This document shows, one piece after another, positions 16,898 through 25,435 of a DNA stretch of 64,000 nt. Both the position numbers and the translations under genes were made by a program. Source of the DNA: CAVUCH01 sp963697705 (lineage in GTDB: Bacteria; Acidobacteriota; Vicinamibacteria; Vicinamibacterales; JAENWD01); NCBI GenBank assembly GCA_963697705.1, contig CAVOPA010000018.1, forward strand, positions 146,897-210,896, given 5' to 3'. Below the pieces are notes generated by a model. The model worked only from the letters and a program-made list of their open reading frames with translations. It was not told the DNA's origin and made no database searches. Positions within the stretch are counted from its first letter, which is position 1; every line of letters starts with the position of its first letter.

Positions 16898-17680
16898 ATG
16901 AAGAGACTGATTCTGTTCACCGGGGCGGCGCTCCTGGCGGCGCTGCCGGCGCTCGCGCAGACGCCCACGGTTGACGACCTGCTCGCGAAGAACATGGCCT
17001 CGCGCGGCGGCGCCGAGAAGTTGCGCAGCATTTCGACGCGCAAGGTCACCGGCACGGTGACGGTGCACGTGCAGGTTCCGCCGGCCATGCAGCAGCAGCA
17101 GCCACAGGGGCAGCCCGCGCCGCCGCAGACGCTCGAGATGCCCATGCAGGTCTACGCGAAGCGCCCGAACCTGATGATGCAGGAGATGCGCATGCAGGAT
17201 CGCCGCCTCGTGACGGCGTACGACGGCCAGCAGGCCTGGGCCATCAACCCGATGATTGGCGCCTCGGCGCAGCTGCTCCAGGGCGTGCAGGCCGATTTGA
17301 TCCGCGACCAGGCGCAGTTCGACGGCCCCCTGGCATATGCGCGCGAGCGCGGCGACAAGATGGAAGTGCTCGGCAAGGAGGAGGTCGACGGCGCGCCCGC
17401 GTGGAAGCTGGCCATCACGCACGACAGCAAGCAGACGACGGTGTATCTCGACGAGAAGACCGCACTCGAGCGGAAGGTCTCGGCCTCCGTGAAGCAGGGC
17501 GACACGCAGCTGCTCGTGGAGAGCGTGATCTCCGATTACCAACCGGTCGACGGCGTCATGGTGCCGCACAAGGTGCAGACGCTCGTCGGCGGCAACACGC
17601 AGGCGACCGTGACGATCGAGAAAGTCGAGTTCAACGTCCCGATCGAGGACGCCCAGTTCAAGATGCCGTCGGCGCAGTAG
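16898..17680 (+). CDS. Exported LolA/outer-membrane-lipoprotein-sorting-like protein
   Basis: A 260-residue exported protein with a signal peptide cut near ALPALAQ (residues 1-20) and ATG 16898 behind GAGGGTGAGAA. The mature region starts TVDDLLAKNMASRGGAEKLRSI, a pattern common to LolA-like and 'outer membrane lipoprotein-sorting' proteins of Acidobacteria, continues with a Gln/Pro-rich insertion (MQQQQPQGQPAPPQ) and then strands with YDGQQAWAINP, LDEKTALERKVSA and YQPVDGVMVPHKV. This suggests a half-barrel that binds a hydrophobic ligand. Its cargo is unknown. Confidence 0.7.
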   Translation: MKRLILFTGAALLAALPALAQTPTVDDLLAKNMASRGGAEKLRSISTRKVTGTVTVHVQVPPAMQQQQPQGQPAPPQTLEMPMQVYAKRPNLMMQEMRMQDRRLVTAYDGQQAWAINPMIGASAQLLQGVQADLIRDQAQFDGPLAYARERGDKMEVLGKEEVDGAPAWKLAITHDSKQTTVYLDEKTALERKVSASVKQGDTQLLVESVISDYQPVDGVMVPHKVQTLVGGNTQATVTIEKVEFNVPIEDAQFKMPSAQ

Positions 17681-17720
17681 ACGACACTGCCGGTTCCCGG
17701 AACCCGCAAGGGCCACGACC

Positions 17721-19517
17721 TCACACGTCCAGTCCCACGGCGCGCATGAGCGCCAGCGCGTTGCTGGTCTGCACGACGCCCGGACGCATCCGGTAGTCGA
17801 ACGCCAGCGTTCCCGCCTCGAGCACGTCGGCGAAGTGCACGTTTTCGGCGCGCGGCGCGAGGCGGTCGGCGATCCCCGACAATGCGAGATCGTGGGTGGT
17901 CACCAGGCCGATGGCGCCACGGTCGAGCAATCCCCGCACGATGGCGTCGGCGCCGTGCTCGCGGTCGTGCGAGTTGGTGCCGCTCAGCAGCTCGTCGAGC
18001 AGGAACAGCACCGGGAGCTCGCCCGACGTGAGCCCGACAATCGCGCGCACCCGGGTGATCTCGGCGTAGAACCTCGATTGCCCGGCCTGCAGCGAGTCCT
18101 GCACGCGCAGCGTGGCGCCGACCGCCAAGCGCGAGAGGCGCAAGCCGTCGGCGCGAACCGGTGCGCCTGCCAGGGCCAGCACGGCGTTCGTGCCCACCGC
18201 CCGCAGGAGCGTGCTCTTCCCCGACATGTTGGAGCCGCTGACGAGCAGCATCCGCGTGGCGCCCCCCAGGTGCACCGTGTTCGGAACCGCTCGGGCACCG
18301 GGAAGCAGCGGGTGGGCGATGCCGTCCCCCTCGAAGCAGGCGCCGCCCTCCACGAGCACGGGGAACGGATCGGCCGGATGCTCGTAGGCGTAGCCGGCAA
18401 GTGAGCAGAGCGCCTCGAGCTCGCCGAGGCCCTCCAGCCATTCGCCCAGGCGCGGCCCCGATTGCCGCCGCCAGCGCTCGATGGCGAATCCCACCTGCGC
18501 CCCCCACAACAGGAAGGCCGCCGCGGGTGCGAACAGCTGGTTCTGGCGCGAGTTCAGCAAGTCGATCAGCAGCCGGAGCTGCGCAATGCGACGTGAGGGC
18601 ATCAGGCCGGCGGTCTTGAACCGATCGACGATGTGCCGCAGCCGTTCGGCGCGGAACGCTTCGCGCTCGAACCGTGCGAACACCGCCGTGAGGAGCGCGA
18701 GGTCCCGAGCCGGGGCTTCGACGCTCGCGAGGATTGTGCGGACTGGCCGCAGCACGGCGAGCGAGAAGAGGACCTCGGCGACGACGACCAGCGCGAAGGG
18801 CAGCGGTCCACCCTCGCCGAGCGCCCAGGCCGTGAGCGTCATGGTGGCGCAGCCGGCCAGGATCGCGGCCACCACCGGAGGCCAGCGGGCCTCGACGAGC
18901 GGCGGTGCGCCGCCCCAGCGCGTCAGCAAATCCGGATGGCCACCTGCGCCCACCTCGTCCCCGAGCAGCGCGAGGTCTTCGCGCAGGTCGACGAGCGGCT
19001 GCAGCTCGCGGACGGCGTCCTGCCGAGCGCGCACTTCCGCGATGTCCGCCGGCGCGAGCAGCCATCTCGCGAGTGTCTCTTCCCCCGCGCGAATGCGGGC
19101 CGTCGTCAGCAGCTCGAAGAGCGAGCCGCGCCCGAACAGATCGAGGTCGGCCGCATAGGGGTGATCGGCAACGAGGAACCGCTCGCCCGATTCGCCGGTG
19201 CCGGCCCACGCGTCGGTCACACGCGCGATGCCCTGCTCGTAGAATTCGGCCGCCCGGCGCGCGCGTGTGCGCGCACGCAACACGCGGTCGTGCCATACGA
19301 CGAGGGCCACGAACACCATTACCGGCGCGGCGAGCCAGCCAGACGAGAGGACGTGCAGGCGGAACACCAGCCACAGCACGACGGCGCCGGCCCCGAGCGT
19401 GATCAGCCGGGTGTTGCCGAGCATCTGGTGCCGCCGCTCGTGCACCGCTTGGGCAGCACGGCGATCCGACAGGCGGCGACGGTATTCATCGAGCGGCGAC
19501 GGAGCGGCGGTCGGCAC
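17721..19517 (-). CDS. Membrane-associated MutS-family ATPase
   Basis: A 598-residue protein with the MutS core and ATPase domains but no mismatch-recognition domain I. The N-terminus has two hydrophobic segments (about residues 37-75) and another pair near 215-250, so it is probably membrane-bound. The ATPase has Walker A GSNMSGKST at about residues 425-433, the ABC-like Q/signature stretch SLQAGQSRFYAEI and Walker B LLDELLSGTN with the following HDR, then TTHD. This is the 'MutS-related' family seen in many Acidobacteria and Bacteroidetes, whose job is unknown and probably not mismatch repair. GTG start at 19517; TAACGT on the complement of 19525-19530 is 7 bases before it. Confidence 0.85.
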   Translation of the reverse strand: MPTAAPSPLDEYRRRLSDRRAAQAVHERRHQMLGNTRLITLGAGAVVLWLVFRLHVLSSGWLAAPVMVFVALVVWHDRVLRARTRARRAAEFYEQGIARVTDAWAGTGESGERFLVADHPYAADLDLFGRGSLFELLTTARIRAGEETLARWLLAPADIAEVRARQDAVRELQPLVDLREDLALLGDEVGAGGHPDLLTRWGGAPPLVEARWPPVVAAILAGCATMTLTAWALGEGGPLPFALVVVAEVLFSLAVLRPVRTILASVEAPARDLALLTAVFARFEREAFRAERLRHIVDRFKTAGLMPSRRIAQLRLLIDLLNSRQNQLFAPAAAFLLWGAQVGFAIERWRRQSGPRLGEWLEGLGELEALCSLAGYAYEHPADPFPVLVEGGACFEGDGIAHPLLPGARAVPNTVHLGGATRMLLVSGSNMSGKSTLLRAVGTNAVLALAGAPVRADGLRLSRLAVGATLRVQDSLQAGQSRFYAEITRVRAIVGLTSGELPVLFLLDELLSGTNSHDREHGADAIVRGLLDRGAIGLVTTHDLALSGIADRLAPRAENVHFADVLEAGTLAFDYRMRPGVVQTSNALALMRAVGLDV

Positions 19518-19779
19518 GGCCGTTACGTTAACACCACAGGTATCCCTGCTGGGCTCACGGCTGCAATCGACATTCGGTACCGCCGCATCTCATTTCCGGG
19601 TGACCATTGCCCGGTTTCTCGATTACCTGACCGCCTGATTCTCGATCGACAATGCGATCTCGATCGCAGAGCACACGTGTCGTGCCTGTTCCTCCCGCGG
19701 ATGCGCCGCCGCCGGGGTGCCGTAAGCCGCTGAGGCCGCTGCGGCGATACGCGGGGCCGACGTCCGGAGTGATCGCAAC

Positions 19780-20760
19780 ATGCGCATTGGCATTCTCCAT
19801 GAGCACCCCGAGTGGTTTCTGCCGCTTTTCGGGGCATTGAACCGCCGCCGCATCGAGCACGTGCGCATCGACGCGACAGCCCTGCGGTGGGACCCTACCG
19901 AGCGTCCGGCCTACGACCTGCTGGTGAACCGCATGAGCCCGTCGGCGTACCTGCGCGGGCACGGACATTCCATCTTCGCGACCGGCGCGTACCTGCAGTA
20001 CGTGGAGAGCTGGGACGTGCCGGTCGTCAACGGCTCGGCGCAGTGGCGGTTGGAAATCTCCAAGTCTGCCCAGCTCGATCTGTTCGACGCCCTCGGCATG
20101 CCGTTTCCGCGCTCCCGCGTGATCAACCATGCCTCCCAGGCGTTGGCGGCGGCCGACCGGCTCCGGTATCCGATCCTCATCAAGCCGAACATCGGCGGCA
20201 GCGGCGCGCGCATTCAGCGATTCGAGCGCTGGGAGGATCTCGGCGCAGCCGTCGCCGGCGATACGCTGGACCTCGGCATCGACGCGACCGCGCTCGTGCA
20301 GGAGTTTCTTCCCGCCGCCGACGGCAGCATCACGCGTCTCGAATTACTCGACGGACACCTGCTCTACGCCATCCGCATCACGCCGCCGGCTGACCACGGG
20401 TTCAACCTGTGCCCGGCCGACATCTGCCAGACCGGACACGGCGCACCCGAGGCGGTCCGGCCAACGGACCGCGGCGGCCCGACCCAGGTGGAGGGCATGT
20501 GCGCCACCAGGCCGGCGATGCAGATAGAGGCGACCGAGGCTCCTGCCGAGGTGTTGGAGATGGCTCGGCGCCTCGCCCGGCGCGCTGGCCTGGACGTCTG
20601 CGGCATCGAGTACCTCATCGACGGACGCGACGGCCGGCCCAGCTTCTACGACGTGAACGCACTGTCGAATTTCGTCACCGAAGCACCGCGGATCGTCGGG
20701 TTCGACCCGTTCGATCGCTTCGTGGACTACCTGGAGAGCCGTTTGGCAGTCCTTCCCTAG
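19780..20760 (+). CDS. RimK-like ATP-grasp ligase
   Basis: A 326-residue ATP-grasp protein. Seen: an N-terminal Rossmann-like part (RIGILHEHPEWFLPLFGALN), then WRLEISKSAQLDLFDALGMPFPRS, the ATP-binding YPILIKPNIGGSGARI, and the metal-binding C-terminus GIEYLIDGRDG.PSFYDVNALSNF with the expected Asp/Asn ligands. The layout resembles RimK/LysX-type enzymes that join an amino acid to a peptide, protein or carrier. It stands 148 bases ahead of the sulfur-transfer genes, so a link to them is possible but not shown. The 262-base gap before it holds no gene. Confidence 0.8.
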   Translation: MRIGILHEHPEWFLPLFGALNRRRIEHVRIDATALRWDPTERPAYDLLVNRMSPSAYLRGHGHSIFATGAYLQYVESWDVPVVNGSAQWRLEISKSAQLDLFDALGMPFPRSRVINHASQALAAADRLRYPILIKPNIGGSGARIQRFERWEDLGAAVAGDTLDLGIDATALVQEFLPAADGSITRLELLDGHLLYAIRITPPADHGFNLCPADICQTGHGAPEAVRPTDRGGPTQVEGMCATRPAMQIEATEAPAEVLEMARRLARRAGLDVCGIEYLIDGRDGRPSFYDVNALSNFVTEAPRIVGFDPFDRFVDYLESRLAVLP

Positions 20761-20908
20761 GTCAGAAAAGACCGGCCTCCCCGAAGACCAGAGCGCCGAA
20801 CCGTCGAGCCCTGAAAGCCCGGAGATGCGGATTCCTGGCCTCTGGAACCCTGGATCCCGCAATCGGCGTCCTGACCTTGGTAGAATAACGACTCCTCTAG
20901 TCCTATTT

Positions 20909-21877
20909 ATGGAACGCAAGGTCAGCGCTGCCACGGCGGCCGCGAACGACTCGATTGTCGACCTGATCGGCAACACGCCGCTCGTGCGCCTGCGCCGCTT
21001 CGAACGCGATGTGCCCGCCGGCGTGGAGCTGTACGCCAAGGCCGAGTGGAAGAACCCGGGCGGCTCGGTGAAGGATCGAGCCGCATTGCGCATGATCCTC
21101 GAGGGCGAACGCACCGGCAGCCTCCAGGAGGGCCGGATCATCCTCGATGCGACCTCCGGCAACACCGGCATCGCCTACGCGATGATCGGCGCGGCGCGCG
21201 GTTACAGCGTCCGCCTGTGCATCCCGGAGAACGTCACGCCCGAACGGAAGCGCATCCTCCGCGCGTACGGGGCCGACATCGTCTTCACCGATCCGCTGGA
21301 AGGGTCCGACGGCGCGATCCGCGAGGTGCGGCGCATCTACGAGGCCGATCCGGATCGCTACTTCTACCCGGACCAGTACAACAACCCGGCGAACTGCGAC
21401 GCGCACTACGACACGACCGCGCCGGAGATCCTGGCGCAGACCAGCGGCCGCGTGACCCACTTCGTCGCGGGACTCGGCACGAGCGGCACGTTCATGGGCG
21501 TCGGCCGCTTCTTCCGCGACCACCGTCCGTCGGTGCAGCTCGTCTCGGTGCAGCCGGATACGCCGCTGCACGGGCTCGAGGGGCTCAAGCACATGGAGTC
21601 GGCGCTGGTGCCGGGCATCTACGACCCTTCGCTTGCCGACGTCGACATGCGCGTGTCGACGGAAGAGGCCTACGACACCACCCGGCGCCTCGCCGTCGAA
21701 GAGGGCTTGCTCGTCGGCATCTCGAGCGGCGCCGCGGCAGCCGCCGGCGTCCGCATCGCGCGCACCGTCGATCAGGCCGTGATCGTCATGATCTTCTGCG
21801 ACGGCGGCGAGAAGTACTTGTCGGAGCGGTTCTGGGAAGAGCCGGCCGAAGGCTATCTGGTAGGAGGCGTGAACTGA
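20909..21877 (+). CDS. cysM: Cysteine synthase, CysM/CysK type
   Basis: A 322-residue fold-type II PLP enzyme. ATG 20909 opens the usual SIVDLIGNTPLVRLRR block. Seen: WKNPGGSVKDRAA with the PLP lysine at residue 55, the asparagine loop TSGNTGIAYAM, and the phosphate loop GLGTSGTFMGVG. Cysteine synthases use O-acetylserine or O-phosphoserine plus sulfide or a protein thiocarboxylate. Because a JAMM peptidase and a CysO-like fusion follow immediately (as in the CysM-CysO-Mec set of Mycobacterium), I infer it uses a carrier-bound thiocarboxylate. Its TGA overlaps the next ATG (TGATG). A TAGAAT box lies at 20881-20886. Confidence 0.93.
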   Translation: MERKVSAATAAANDSIVDLIGNTPLVRLRRFERDVPAGVELYAKAEWKNPGGSVKDRAALRMILEGERTGSLQEGRIILDATSGNTGIAYAMIGAARGYSVRLCIPENVTPERKRILRAYGADIVFTDPLEGSDGAIREVRRIYEADPDRYFYPDQYNNPANCDAHYDTTAPEILAQTSGRVTHFVAGLGTSGTFMGVGRFFRDHRPSVQLVSVQPDTPLHGLEGLKHMESALVPGIYDPSLADVDMRVSTEEAYDTTRRLAVEEGLLVGISSGAAAAAGVRIARTVDQAVIVMIFCDGGEKYLSERFWEEPAEGYLVGGVN

Positions 21878-22351
21878 TGGAGCCGATCGGCCTGGCGCTC
21901 GGCTCCGGCATCGAGGATGCCATCCGTGCGCCACGCGCGTGAGGCGTACCCGCACGAGTGCTGCGGATCGCTTGTCGGCCGCGACGGCGCCGTGCACGCG
22001 ACCTGTGCACTGCCGAACACCACCGACGAGGGTCCGCGTCGCCGGTTCCTGGTCCGGCCCGACGACTACAAGGCGGCCGAGAGCGACGCGCGCGCGCGGG
22101 GCCTGGACCTGCTCGGGTTCTATCATTCCCATCCGGATCACCCCGCGCGGCCGTCGCAGTACGACCTCGATCACGCGTGGCCGTTCTTTTCCTACGTGAT
22201 CGTCTCGGTGACCGACGACGGCACCGGCGCGCTCACGTCGTGGCGCCTGCGCGACGACCGCACGGCGTTCGACGAGGAACCTATCGATCGTTCGACAGAT
22301 GACGCGACCCGCATCGCCCCCACGGCGGACCGCGTCGCCGGAGGCCGTTGA
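21877..22351 (+). CDS. JAMM/MPN+ metallopeptidase, Mec-like (apparent one-base frameshift)
   Basis: A JAB1/MPN+ zinc peptidase with EcCGSLVG near the start and the metal motif H-S-H-x7-S-x2-D (FYHSHPDHPARPSQYDLDH). In Mycobacterium the equivalent protein removes cysteine from the carrier CysO. Translation should start at ATG 21877, coupled to the cysM stop, giving MEPIGLALGSGIEDAIRA, but that frame ends at TGA 21940. Removing one C from the CC at 21930-21931 restores I-R-A-HAREAYPHECCG. As sequenced, only an internal start at 21917 gives an open frame, losing the first helix. This is either a real frameshift or an indel error. Confidence 0.8.
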
Positions 22352-22354
22352 CTC

Positions 22355-23800
22355 ATGTCCAATCGCGTGCTCATCCCTACACCGCTCCGCCCGTTCACCG
22401 GCAAGCAGGACGTCGTCGAGGTATCCGGCGCCACGGTCGGCGACCTGCTCGCCGATCTCACGCGTCAGTTCGACGGGCTGAAGAAGCACCTCTACACGGA
22501 CGAGGGCCGGCTCCGGAGCTTCGTCAACATCTACGTCAACGACGAGGACATCCGGTACCTGCAGAAGGAGCAGACGCCGGTGGCCGACGGCGACACGGTC
22601 AGCATCATTCCCTCGGTCGCGGGTGGCAGTGGCGCCGCAATCGAGGAGGAGCTGCCCTCGCTGACGGCGATGGAGATCAAGCGCTACAGCCGGCATCTGA
22701 TCCTGCCCGAAGTGGGCATCGAGGGACAGCGGAAGCTGAAGGCCGCCAAGGTGCTGTGCATCGGGGCCGGAGGGCTTGGGTCCCCGGTCGCACTCTATCT
22801 CGCTGCCGCCGGCGTTGGCACCATCGGGATGGTCGATTTCGATGTGGTCGACTACAGCAACCTGCAGCGGCAGATCCTGCACGGCACGAATGACGTGGGC
22901 CGATCGAAGCTGGAGTCTGCCCGCGACAAGCTCGCCGCCCTCAACCCCGAGGTGCGCATCGAACTGCACGACACGGCGCTGTCGTCTGCCAACGCCCTCG
23001 ACCTGTTCCGGCCCTACGACGTGATCGTCGATGGCACTGACAATTTCCCGACGCGATACCTGGTGAACGATGCGTGCGTGCTGCTCCGCAAGCCAAACGC
23101 GTACGGCAGCATCTTCCGCTTCGAAGGGCAGGCGTCCGTGTTCGGCCTCGAGAGCGGCCCGTGCTACCGCTGCCTCTACCCTGAACCTCCGCCTCCCGGC
23201 CTCGTCCCGAGCTGCGCCGAAGGCGGCGTCCTCGGCGTGCTGCCGGGCATCATCGGCACCATCCAGGCCACCGAGACGCTGAAGCTGATTCTGGGCCAAG
23301 GCGAGCCGCTCATCGGCCGCTTCCTCATCTTCGATGCGCTCCGCATGAAGTTCCGTGAGCTGAAGCTCCGGAAAGATCCGGACTGCCCCGTGTGCGGCAC
23401 GCATCCGACGGTGACGGCGCTCATCGACTACGAGCAGTTCTGCGGCGTGACACCCGCGGCTTCCGAGTCGACGCCCGCTGACGATGCACGGGAGATCACC
23501 GCGCTGGAGTTGAAGGCGCGGCTCGATCGCGGCGACCGCCTGGTCGTGCTCGACGTACGGGAGCCGCAGGAGTACCAGATCAACCGCATCGACGGTTCCG
23601 TGCTCATCCCGCTCGGCGAGCTCGGGCAGCGCTACGGCGAGTTGGATCCTGCGGTGGAGATCGTGGCGCAGTGCAAGTCCGGGATGCGCAGCGCCAAGGC
23701 CGCGGACTTCCTTCGCCCCAAGGGCTTCAGGGTCAAGAACCTGAGGGGCGGCATTCTCGACTGGATCGACAAGGTGGATCCGTCGCAGCCCAAGTACTGA
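22355..23800 (+). CDS. CysO/MoaD-like ubiquitin domain fused to MoeB-type E1 and rhodanese
   Basis: A 481-residue three-domain protein. Residues 1-91 are a ubiquitin-fold sulfur carrier (VRSFVNIYVND-like segment at 54-63, SIIPSVAGG at 83-91) whose diglycine ends the CysO-like domain but is followed by more protein. Residues 103-350 are a MoeB/ThiF E1-like adenylating domain with CIGAGGLGSP, DFDVVDYSNLQRQ and two zinc pairs (CYRC at 270-273, CPVC at 344-347). Residues 380-481 are a rhodanese domain with active Cys440 in AQCKSGMRSA. The set makes a protein thiocarboxylate. The internal diglycine must be freed or act in place. It follows the JAMM gene by 3 bases. Confidence 0.9.
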   Translation: MSNRVLIPTPLRPFTGKQDVVEVSGATVGDLLADLTRQFDGLKKHLYTDEGRLRSFVNIYVNDEDIRYLQKEQTPVADGDTVSIIPSVAGGSGAAIEEELPSLTAMEIKRYSRHLILPEVGIEGQRKLKAAKVLCIGAGGLGSPVALYLAAAGVGTIGMVDFDVVDYSNLQRQILHGTNDVGRSKLESARDKLAALNPEVRIELHDTALSSANALDLFRPYDVIVDGTDNFPTRYLVNDACVLLRKPNAYGSIFRFEGQASVFGLESGPCYRCLYPEPPPPGLVPSCAEGGVLGVLPGIIGTIQATETLKLILGQGEPLIGRFLIFDALRMKFRELKLRKDPDCPVCGTHPTVTALIDYEQFCGVTPAASESTPADDAREITALELKARLDRGDRLVVLDVREPQEYQINRIDGSVLIPLGELGQRYGELDPAVEIVAQCKSGMRSAKAADFLRPKGFRVKNLRGGILDWIDKVDPSQPKY

Positions 23801-23824
23801 CTGAGCGAGGCGAGCAGCCGCGAT

Positions 23825-25021
23825 GTGCCGGCATCTTTCGTCCCCATGGCGCTGAGACTTCCGATCTATCTCGACTACCACGCGACGACGCCCGTGGACC
23901 CGCGGGTGCTCGACGCCATGCTGCCGTACTTCACCGATCGGTTCGGAAACGCCGCGAGCCGCAGCCACAGGTTCGGGTGGGACGCCGCAGACGCCGTCGA
24001 ACGGGCGCGCCAGCAATCGGCGGCTCTCGTCGGCGCCAGCGGCAGCGAGATCGTGTTCACGAGCGGCGCGACCGAGTCGAACAACCTTGCCATCAAGGGC
24101 GTCCTTCACGCCCACTCCAACCCGTCGCGCCACATCGTCACCACGGCCATCGAGCACAAGTCGGTGCTCGACACGTGCAAAGGCCTCGCCGCCCGAGGTT
24201 GCCGTGTCACTTGCCTGCCCGTCGATCGCGATGGCCGTGTGGATCCGGACGACGTGCGCAAAGCCATCGCCGACGACACCGTGCTCGTCAGCATCATGGC
24301 GGCTAACAACGAGGTCGGGTCGATTCAGCCGCTGGCGGAAATCGGGGCGATTACGCGCGAGCGTGGCGTCCTGCTGCACACCGACGCGGCGCAGGCAGCG
24401 GGGAAAATCCCGCTCGACGTGAAGACGCTCGGCGTGGACCTGCTCTCCTTCACCGCGCACAAGATGTACGGTCCCAAGGGAGTCGGTGCGCTGTACATCC
24501 GCAAGCGTGCGCGCGTGGCGCTGGCGCCCATGCTCGAGGGCGGCGGCCAGGAACGGGGCGTCCGCTCAGGCACCCTGAACGTGCCGGGGATCGTCGGGCT
24601 CGGATGTGCAGCGGAGGTGAATGCCGCGGAGCTGCCGGTCGAGAGCGCGCGGCTGAGCGGGCTGAGGGATCGCTTGTACGAGGGCCTCTGCCGCACGCTG
24701 CCCGGAGTCGGTCTGAACGGTGCGCTCGAGCAGCGCCTGCCGCACAACCTGAGCGTCCACTTCACGGGCGTGGCCGGCGAATCCATTCTCCTCGCCATCG
24801 ACGACATCGCGCTCTCTTCCGGGTCAGCCTGCTCCTCGGGAACGATCGAGCCGTCCTACGTCCTCAAGGCGTGCGGCATCACCGACGACCTCGCGCTGTC
24901 GTCGATCCGCTTCGGCCTCGGCCGCTTCACCACGGAAGAGGAGATCGCCTACGCGGTGGAGAAAGTCGGTGCGGTCATAGCGGATCTCCGCCGCAGCGAA
25001 GCCACCGCCGCGGGGCGATGA
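23825..25021 (+). CDS. Cysteine desulfurase, IscS/NifS family
   Basis: A 398-residue class V PLP enzyme that draws sulfur from cysteine. Seen: YLDYHATTPVDPRVLDAM, TSGATESNNLAIKG, the PLP lysine at about 213 in TAHKMYGPKG, and the sulfur-accepting Cys at about 336 in SSGSACSSG. GAGGCGAG 11 bases before GTG 23825 favours that start, though ATG 23846 fits the family length better. It ends the sulfur cluster and is the likely donor to the rhodanese domain of the fusion. No iscU or sufU scaffold is adjacent. Confidence 0.92.
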   Translation: MPASFVPMALRLPIYLDYHATTPVDPRVLDAMLPYFTDRFGNAASRSHRFGWDAADAVERARQQSAALVGASGSEIVFTSGATESNNLAIKGVLHAHSNPSRHIVTTAIEHKSVLDTCKGLAARGCRVTCLPVDRDGRVDPDDVRKAIADDTVLVSIMAANNEVGSIQPLAEIGAITRERGVLLHTDAAQAAGKIPLDVKTLGVDLLSFTAHKMYGPKGVGALYIRKRARVALAPMLEGGGQERGVRSGTLNVPGIVGLGCAAEVNAAELPVESARLSGLRDRLYEGLCRTLPGVGLNGALEQRLPHNLSVHFTGVAGESILLAIDDIALSSGSACSSGTIEPSYVLKACGITDDLALSSIRFGLGRFTTEEEIAYAVEKVGAVIADLRRSEATAAGR

Positions 25022-25190
25022 CTTCAGAATTCGGAATGCGGCGTTCGGAGTTCGGAATTGGTTCGGAGTGCGGATCTCGGAATTCGGAGGTAGTGCGGAA
25101 TGCAGGAGGTTCGGATTGTTCCGCATTCCGAACTCCGAGGCTCGAGCTAATTCCGAACTCCGCATTCCGAATTCCGCATTTCTGCTGGCA
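25020..25190. repeat. Period-7 tract based on ATTCGGA / ATTCCGA
   Basis: A 170-base stretch of degenerate heptamers (ATTCGGA, GTTCGGA, GTGCGGA, then the complement ATTCCGA, ACTCCGA, ATTCCGC) begins on the desulfurase stop codon. The first half reads in one sense and the second in the other, so the tract could fold as a long imperfect hairpin. The rest of the 415-base gap to 25435 shows no gene. Confidence 0.8.
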
Positions 25191-25435
25191 ACGGTCGCCG
25201 ACCTTCCGCACTGACTCGACCTGGGTCCGCGGAGTGGGCCGCCGATCCTGCGACGTGGCGTCTGTAGCTGACGAGTCCACTACCTTGCCGGCAGCATCGG
25301 GTGCGTTCGCACCGGCGTTCCCCGACGTGCCCACCGACTGTGTCGGCGCTACGAGTCACGACCGCGTGCAGTCCGGCTCGCGCGTCGAGGATGCACGTCG
25401 CAAGTGCAAGTGAAGATTCAGGCGGGCCGGGCTGG

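Noticed and set aside
20903..24460. A 1185-codon open frame on the minus strand across cysM, JAMM, the fusion and the desulfurase
   Set aside because: It lies opposite four well-supported genes; its translation is Arg/Val/His/Asp-rich with no family pattern. High third-position GC leaves antisense frames open.
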